Shown: one piece after another, positions 32,505 through 36,343 of the stretch | Position numbering within the stretch: the first letter of the stretch is position 1 | How the letters are laid out: the number at the start of each line of letters is the position of its first letter | From: Fischerella muscicola SAG 1427-1 = PCC 73103 | GTDB taxonomy: Bacteria; Cyanobacteriota; Cyanobacteriia; Cyanobacteriales; Nostocaceae | Assembly: GCF_000317245.1 (NCBI RefSeq) | Contig: NZ_AJLJ01000178.1 | Coordinates: 1 to 36,343, forward strand | Length of the DNA stretch: 36,343 nt | Direction: 5' to 3' | Translations under genes and position numbers: made by a program | The notes under the pieces: generated by a model | The model's database searches: none | Seen by the model: the letters and a program-made list of their open reading frames with translations, nothing else | What the model was told of the DNA's origin: nothing

Positions 32505-35033
32505 TTATTGAGTTTTACTGTTTATTTTTAATAAAGACTCCCAATCTTGAATTGCTTCTTCAGACCACATCCAATTGTTAGCCAATTTACTTTTTTGAAA
32601 ATTAATAGGATCATCTTTGATAACCATTTGCCGCAGTTTTACTGCTTCGTTAATATATTGATCTCGTTTAGAATCTGGCTGATTACGTGCAGATTTGTAT
32701 AATCCAATAGCTAGTCCTGCGTAAGCTGTTAAAGCATCCTGAGTTTCTTGTTTTGGTTTGGCTACGACATTACTGACTGATGTATTCTGTTTAACAGCTG
32801 CGTTCAATGCTTTAAACCAAGAGTCGTTAGCACGATTGAGATTACCTTCTGTGTAGTAAGCAAAACCTAAAGCATTAGAATATAAGAGGGAATTTGGTTC
32901 AGTTTTCACGGCATTTTCCCAAAATCTACGAGCATCATCGACACTATATCTAGTGTCTTTGATTTGGGTAAACTGCCATGCTAACCGCCCTTTCAAAAAG
33001 TTGACAAAATGATTGTCTAGCTTATCGCCGGGAATAAGATCAAGGGCTGTTTTCGCATTATCTAGAGCATTACGATTAAGAAGTGCTTCTACAGCTAATA
33101 GTCCATTTTGTAAGTCACCCTTGCTGAGTTTATCAGTAGCATAAGCGGTGACAATTCCAGTTGCTTCTGTTTTGAGATTAATCGGTGACAGAATAGGGCT
33201 AGATTTAGATTGTGTGGGAATTCCTGGTATATCAGATAGAGTAGGAGTTCGATGATTTTGCCGCCACCAATTTATGCCTACAAATATTGCGATCGCACTC
33301 ACTCCGACAACACTCATTATAGATAACAACTGACGCCTAGCACGTCGTCTATAAGCAGCTTTCTGGGATGGAGTAATGTAAGAAGAGACAAAAGTACTTT
33401 GCCAATCCGCATCTGTACCTAAGTTGTCATCAACAGCTACTTCATCTCTTCCTGGAGCAATTTGTCTGTTTGGGGCTAATTGCGGTTCAAATTCTCCCCA
33501 TAAAGCATCTATATCTTCGTTATCATCTATATTATTATTTTCATCCTCTTCTTCATCTTGCCCTATGAGCTTGGCTGTCATCGAAGTTTGCTCGTTAGTA
33601 TCTGTTTGACTACCTAGTTCACCAAATATCTCGGCAACGAAATTAGAATCTTGAGTATAGGTTGGATCATCATACGCAATTTCATCTACCAAATCACCCC
33701 AGGTTTCTTCACCCAACCAGTCTACATCCGAAGATGCTTGTGTCAGATCGGGGGGTATGATATTCTCTATCGGCAAAGATAGACTAGTACTATCTGCTGG
33801 GGCTGGGTATAACGCTGGTGTCCCCCCTACAGCCTGATCATAATCGTTGAGTAATTTTGTGGTTTGGGGCGCATCAGTTTCCGGCCCAAGATAACCATTA
33901 AAATCTTTGTCAAGATATAAAATAGGCAAAGCCCAATACATCTGATGTGATCCATAGGCGGAAATTAAGCCTTGACGTACTCGACTCACACACAGATCCA
34001 CAGGATATCCCTGAGCAAGGTTGCGGTAAAATAACTGCGTCAATGTCAGTGCAACTTCATCAGGAATACGTTCTGACATTGCTAGAACACTCCTGATACC
34101 CCGCTTGACTAAACTTTCGGTAAGATTGCGTTCACCAGTTTCTTGTGTGGGATCAGAAGTAGCAGCATATGCTCCTAAGCAGGAATTAAACACTGCCATT
34201 TGAATATTATTGTTGACGAGTAAGCCTGCTAAGTCGTCTCCACTGAGTGTTTCTGTGAGGCCTGTTCGACTACTGACAAGATAAATTTCACCGCCATTGG
34301 GGCCTAAGTTACTATGCCCGGAGTAGTGCAGAATGTGATACCGTCTTTGTTCAAGGACTTGTGTTAATTCCTCTCTACCTGGTTGTTCTAACAAAGTTAA
34401 TTCAATTCCTGGCAGATAAGCCCCAGTTTCCGAGAAGCGTGGTGATTGACGATGCAGTTCCGCTTGTAGTTCTTCGGCTTCTTGCTTAAGTAAATTTAAA
34501 CGGGTTCGATCATTAGGAGAAGCAATGATCATCAATACTCTGATCCCACCTTCTTCTGACGGTGTCAGCAAATTTGTGGGTAGACGAGAGGCGGTATTAA
34601 TTCCAGATTGGAAGCGAGAAAAGGCAATATACGGCCCCGTAGCTATGGGGCGATCGCCTGCGTGCATCACTTCCCAAGGCAAACGTGCTAATCGATTATC
34701 TTTCAACCCTAAACGTAACCGCAACACACCTTGGCGATTTTGGGCGATACCTTGGGCAGCCATCCAACTATCTCTAAGGGTGCCTTTAAACAATTTTTCG
34801 TAAAAGTCCCGACCCAATGCTGCTAAGTTAACAGAGTTTCTGGCGATCGCATCTCCCTGTAACACTAACTTCAATGGATCATTCATCAAATGTCCAGCAG
34901 CTGTCAACCAATCAGCTACAGGCCAAGTCACCAGTTCTTCTGCCAACGGCACTCCCTGCGCGACTCTTTCCGTCCGCACCAAGTAGTCGTTTTGCCCTAC
35001 AGGGGTTACGGAAATTTGAAATTCCTGGGTCAC
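32505..35033 (-). CDS. hetF: CHAT-domain (caspase-like) protein, probable HetF
   Basis: 842 residues. The CHAT protease domain spans about 100-380 with the catalytic pair His240 ('HYSGHSN') and Cys285 ('FNSCLGA'). An acidic linker (about 440-550, 'GQDEEEDENNNIDDNEDID') and one membrane span (about 568-590, after 'RRARRQ') follow. The C-terminal helical TPR-like region is about 630-830. The GTG start at 35033 has AGGAG 7 bp upstream. Length and layout fit HetF, the protease-like protein needed for heterocyst formation and for keeping HetR and PatA in balance. The long upstream region with NsiR1-like repeats strongly supports this, because NsiR1 lies next to hetF in Nostoc sp. PCC 7120. Other CHAT proteins are the alternative. 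Confidence 0.8.
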   Translation of the reverse strand: MTQEFQISVTPVGQNDYLVRTERVAQGVPLAEELVTWPVADWLTAAGHLMNDPLKLVLQGDAIARNSVNLAALGRDFYEKLFKGTLRDSWMAAQGIAQNRQGVLRLRLGLKDNRLARLPWEVMHAGDRPIATGPYIAFSRFQSGINTASRLPTNLLTPSEEGGIRVLMIIASPNDRTRLNLLKQEAEELQAELHRQSPRFSETGAYLPGIELTLLEQPGREELTQVLEQRRYHILHYSGHSNLGPNGGEIYLVSSRTGLTETLSGDDLAGLLVNNNIQMAVFNSCLGAYAATSDPTQETGERNLTESLVKRGIRSVLAMSERIPDEVALTLTQLFYRNLAQGYPVDLCVSRVRQGLISAYGSHQMYWALPILYLDKDFNGYLGPETDAPQTTKLLNDYDQAVGGTPALYPAPADSTSLSLPIENIIPPDLTQASSDVDWLGEETWGDLVDEIAYDDPTYTQDSNFVAEIFGELGSQTDTNEQTSMTAKLIGQDEEEDENNNIDDNEDIDALWGEFEPQLAPNRQIAPGRDEVAVDDNLGTDADWQSTFVSSYITPSQKAAYRRRARRQLLSIMSVVGVSAIAIFVGINWWRQNHRTPTLSDIPGIPTQSKSSPILSPINLKTEATGIVTAYATDKLSKGDLQNGLLAVEALLNRNALDNAKTALDLIPGDKLDNHFVNFLKGRLAWQFTQIKDTRYSVDDARRFWENAVKTEPNSLLYSNALGFAYYTEGNLNRANDSWFKALNAAVKQNTSVSNVVAKPKQETQDALTAYAGLAIGLYKSARNQPDSKRDQYINEAVKLRQMVIKDDPINFQKSKLANNWMWSEEAIQDWESLLKINSKTQ

Positions 35034-35187
35034 AATTTCTCCTGTTTGCCTCCTACTGATCCGGTTTTACACGCGATTCATTTTCAAGTTGATGTTTCGC
35101 TGTTTCTGATACATTTAGATGCATCTTGCAACTGAGATGTTTCTGATTGCAGTTGTTTTGCTGCTTTTGCAACTTCTACAACTTTAA

Positions 35188-35215
35188 TCCGGATTTTGTC
35201 GGCTGTGCCTAGAAC
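35188..35215 (+). promoter_or_regulatory. DIF-type promoter of NsiR1 copy 1
   Basis: TCCGGA at 35188-35193 lies 37 bp before the inferred RNA start (35225), with TAGAAC (35210-35215) in the -10 zone. TCCGGA at -35 is the DIF motif described for NsiR1 and other heterocyst-specific start sites in Nostoc sp. PCC 7120. Confidence 0.65.
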
Positions 35216-35224
35216 ATTCTTATT

Positions 35225-35283
35225 GGTAGATGCACCTTGATCTTCAACTCCCCTGTTTGGCTAATACATGCTGGGGAGTTTTT
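35225..35283 (+). ncRNA. nsiR1: NsiR1-like small RNA, copy 1 (proximal to hetF)
   Basis: About 59 nt, beginning GGTAGATGCACCTTGATC and ending in a strong terminator: AACTCCCC (35246-35253) pairs with GGGGAGTT (35273-35280), followed by five T. It is transcribed away from hetF starting about 190 bp upstream of the hetF start codon. If the hetF transcript begins farther out, this RNA is antisense to its leader. The size agrees with the roughly 60-nt NsiR1. Confidence 0.7.
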
Positions 35284-35539
35284 CTATCCTTACCAGAAAA
35301 ACGTCCCCTATGCACCAAAATTTTACCTTTGCTTTTCACTTAAAGGCTAGAAACTAACATCAGCTAAGGAAAAAAGATATTCAAAATAATCTTTTGTTTA
35401 CCCCTGCTTCTGCTACTCACTCCTCTAAAATACTGTTGGCTGATGCTGGGTTAGATATCATGTCCGCCTAATTATTTATCAAAAAAATTCACCGCGCACC
35501 ACATCACAGTATGTCCGCGTCAGTCTTAATGATAAGCAT

Positions 35540-35590
35540 TCAACCACACTTGATATAATCCCCTCGTTTGCCTACAAGTTCGTTTGTACA
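35540..35590 (+). ncRNA. Degenerate NsiR1-like unit
   Basis: TTGATATAATCCCCTCGTTT followed by GCCTAC aligns with the middle of the NsiR1 consensus (TGATAAC...CTCCCCT.GTTTGGCTA). A TCCGCG at 35513-35518 sits at about the DIF distance. The 3' G-rich arm and T-run are missing, so it is probably a decayed copy. Confidence 0.3.
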
Positions 35591-35701
35591 GACGTTATAG
35601 CACGTTTGGTACATCTAGTGGAATGGCTAAAATTTCTCCACTTACCGTGAAAAGCCAGAAAATTTATCCTGATGACAATACAGACAGCGAGAATTTTGAA
35701 T

Positions 35702-35766
35702 TAGTAAATATACCCTGGTAACTCTGTTTCCCTAGTTGGCTATCAAGCGCTAAGGGGTTTTTATTT
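35702..35766 (+). ncRNA. nsiR1: NsiR1-like small RNA, copy 2 (divergent)
   Basis: The unit reads TAGTAAATATACCCTGGTAA, then CTCTGTTTCCCTAGTTGGCT, and ends AAGGGG plus five T. It aligns with the other copies at the CCCTGATAAC block, the TTGGCTA block and the G-rich terminator arm. A DIF-like TCCTGA (35667-35672) lies about 35 bp ahead. The stem is weaker than in copy 1. Confidence 0.55.
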
Positions 35767-35772
35767 TTACTA

Positions 35773-35796
35773 CCCTGTTTTTTTACAAAAACAGGG
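35773..35796. terminator. Perfect 10-bp hairpin after NsiR1 copy 2
   Basis: CCCTGTTTTT (35773-35782) and AAAAACAGGG (35787-35796) pair around TTAC. There is no T-run after it on the plus strand. It may back up termination of copy 2, or of a minus-strand hetF leader transcript. Confidence 0.45.
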
Positions 35797-36010
35797 CGTA
35801 TGAGTATAGGTCTAATTCATAATCTTGCCAAAAATGGAAGATTTTTTCGGATATTGGATATGAAACCAGAAGGGTAAAAAAGCCAACCTCATTTCAAATA
35901 AGAAATTCACAATTGTTATGCTCAATTTTCCATTCTCTGTTTTCTATACCCTACTATCCGCTTAGTCCCATATTTTGATACCCCTAGCGTTTGCTCTCAA
36001 ATAAAAGATT
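35797..36010. other. Gene-free AT-rich stretch upstream of the tandem part of the array
   Basis: About 210 bp with no reading frame, hairpin or complete NsiR1 unit that I can recognise. A TCCGCT at 35957-35962 is the only DIF-like trace, and it lies too far (about 55 bp) from the next GGTAG for a normal promoter. Confidence 0.4.
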
Positions 36011-36067
36011 TGGTAGATGACTGGTAGATGACTGGTAGATGACTGAATTAATAACTAGTAGATGATT
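36011..36067 (+). repeat. 11-bp tandem repeat derived from the NsiR1 5' end
   Basis: TGGTAGATGAC occurs three times without interruption (36011-36021, 36022-36032, 36033-36043). A 12-bp spacer, TAGTAGATGAT (36056-36066) and then the GGTAG start of copy 3 follow. The unit is the NsiR1 5' sequence GGTAGATG, so the array seems to have slipped or expanded locally. Confidence 0.75.
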
Positions 36068-36125
36068 GGTAGATTAAATCTGATAACTCACTCCCCTTGT
36101 TGGTAATCGGCTACTGAGGGATTTT
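36068..36125 (+). ncRNA. nsiR1: NsiR1-like small RNA, copy 3
   Basis: About 58 nt: GGTAGATTAAATCTGATAAC, then CTCACTCCCCTTGTTGG, and an end with GGCTACTGAGGGATTTT. The CCCT arm pairs with the AGGG arm before the T-run. Sequence and length match copy 4. No TCCGGA lies at the expected distance, because the 11-bp repeat occupies that place. Its own promoter is therefore doubtful. Confidence 0.65.
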
Positions 36126-36168
36126 ATGTTGTTTTTCATAACTATTTCATCCCATTTTCGCAAAATTA

Positions 36169-36201
36169 TCCGGAACATGCAGGTTTTTCTTAGAACATAT
36201 T
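36169..36201 (+). promoter_or_regulatory. DIF-type promoter of NsiR1 copy 4
   Basis: TCCGGA at 36169-36174 lies 36 bp before the inferred start at 36205. TAGAAC (36191-36196) and CATATT (36196-36201) are the two -10 candidates. The surrounding 42 bp recur at 36301-36342 with three mismatches. Confidence 0.75.
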
Positions 36202-36204
36202 AGT

Positions 36205-36265
36205 GGTAGATGCACCCTGATAACAAACTCCTCTTGATAGCTGTCGGCTACTAGGGGATTTTTTT
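36205..36265 (+). ncRNA. nsiR1: NsiR1-like small RNA, copy 4
   Basis: About 61 nt, starting GGTAGATGCACCCTGATAAC. It continues through CTCCTCTTGATAGC and ends GGCTACTAGGGGA with seven T (36259-36265). The CTCCT arm pairs with AGGGGA across the loop (with one G-U or mismatch). This is the best-preserved unit, with a full DIF promoter, and is taken as the reference copy in this window. Confidence 0.75.
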
Positions 36266-36308
36266 ATGTGCAAAAACAAACATGTAGCCAAATTTTTGCA
36301 CAAAATTA

Positions 36309-36343
36309 TCCGGAGCATACTGGTTTTTCTTAGAACATATTAA
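36309..36343 (+). promoter_or_regulatory. DIF-type promoter of a fifth NsiR1 unit, cut by the window end
   Basis: TCCGGA at 36309-36314 lies exactly 140 bp after the copy 4 box, with the same TTTTTCTTAGAACATATTA context. The RNA start would fall about two bases beyond the window, so the array continues outside. Confidence 0.75.

Noticed and set aside
35549..35576. CCCCTCGTTTGCCTAC as a HetR-binding site like that of hetP
   Set aside because: The half-sites differ in spacing from the HetR palindrome as I recall it, and the segment aligns better with a decayed NsiR1 unit.
36011..36067. Possible CRISPR-like short repeat array
   Set aside because: The units are 11 bp, directly adjacent with no spacers, and derive from the NsiR1 5' end.

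Overview
The window looks like chromosomal DNA of a filamentous, heterocyst-forming cyanobacterium (Nostocales). The reasons are: many HIP1 octamers (GCGATCGC) inside genes, heptameric tandem repeats between genes, a Tab2-type protein, an ethylene-receptor-like histidine kinase, dnaA next to dnaN, and a hetF-like CHAT protease preceded by what I read as a tandem array of the heterocyst small RNA NsiR1.

Layout. (1) 49-4630, minus strand: a sulfate uptake operon sbpA-cysT-cysW, followed by three small genes with four NIL domains in total. No cysA is visible. (2) 4787-8746: the dihydroxyacetone kinase genes dhaL and dhaK on the minus strand, separated by an opposing gene for a large exported beta-helix protein. 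(3) 8920-9954: a MshEN-type domain fused to a multi-pass membrane protein, then about 570 bp without a gene. (4) 10528-16678, minus strand: a five-gene cluster built round a P-type ATPase that lacks the usual CPC/SC transport motif. It has seven cysteine-pair-free HMA-like domains spread over four proteins, plus a DUF5132 protein. One gene appears frameshifted at an A8 run. (5) 16781-18759: def and an HtrA protease. (6) 18946-21816: dnaA, a DnaA-box cluster that is the probable oriC, and dnaN. (7) 21875-24152: an unknown gene, a 5'-truncated histidine kinase and an IS982 remnant. (8) 24467-32209: pcrA/uvrD, an ethylene-receptor-like kinase, a TldE/PmbA protein, Tab2 and a GT2-TPR protein. (9) 32505-36343: hetF and its long upstream region.

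The two most interesting parts are the last 1.3 kb and the P-ATPase cluster. Upstream of hetF there are at least four units of about 60 nt, transcribed away from hetF, with the 5' consensus GGTAGATGCACC and a 3' hairpin plus T-run. Two units have a TCCGGA (DIF-type) box about 36 bp before the inferred RNA start, and a third TCCGGA promoter runs off the window end 140 bp after the previous one. The P-ATPase cluster keeps all catalytic motifs but has lost the classical metal-transport residues. Its small DUF5132 neighbour resembles in layout the PacL partners of mycobacterial P-ATPases, so a membrane transport platform of unknown substrate is plausible.

All calls rest on reading motifs and context; no database search was possible.
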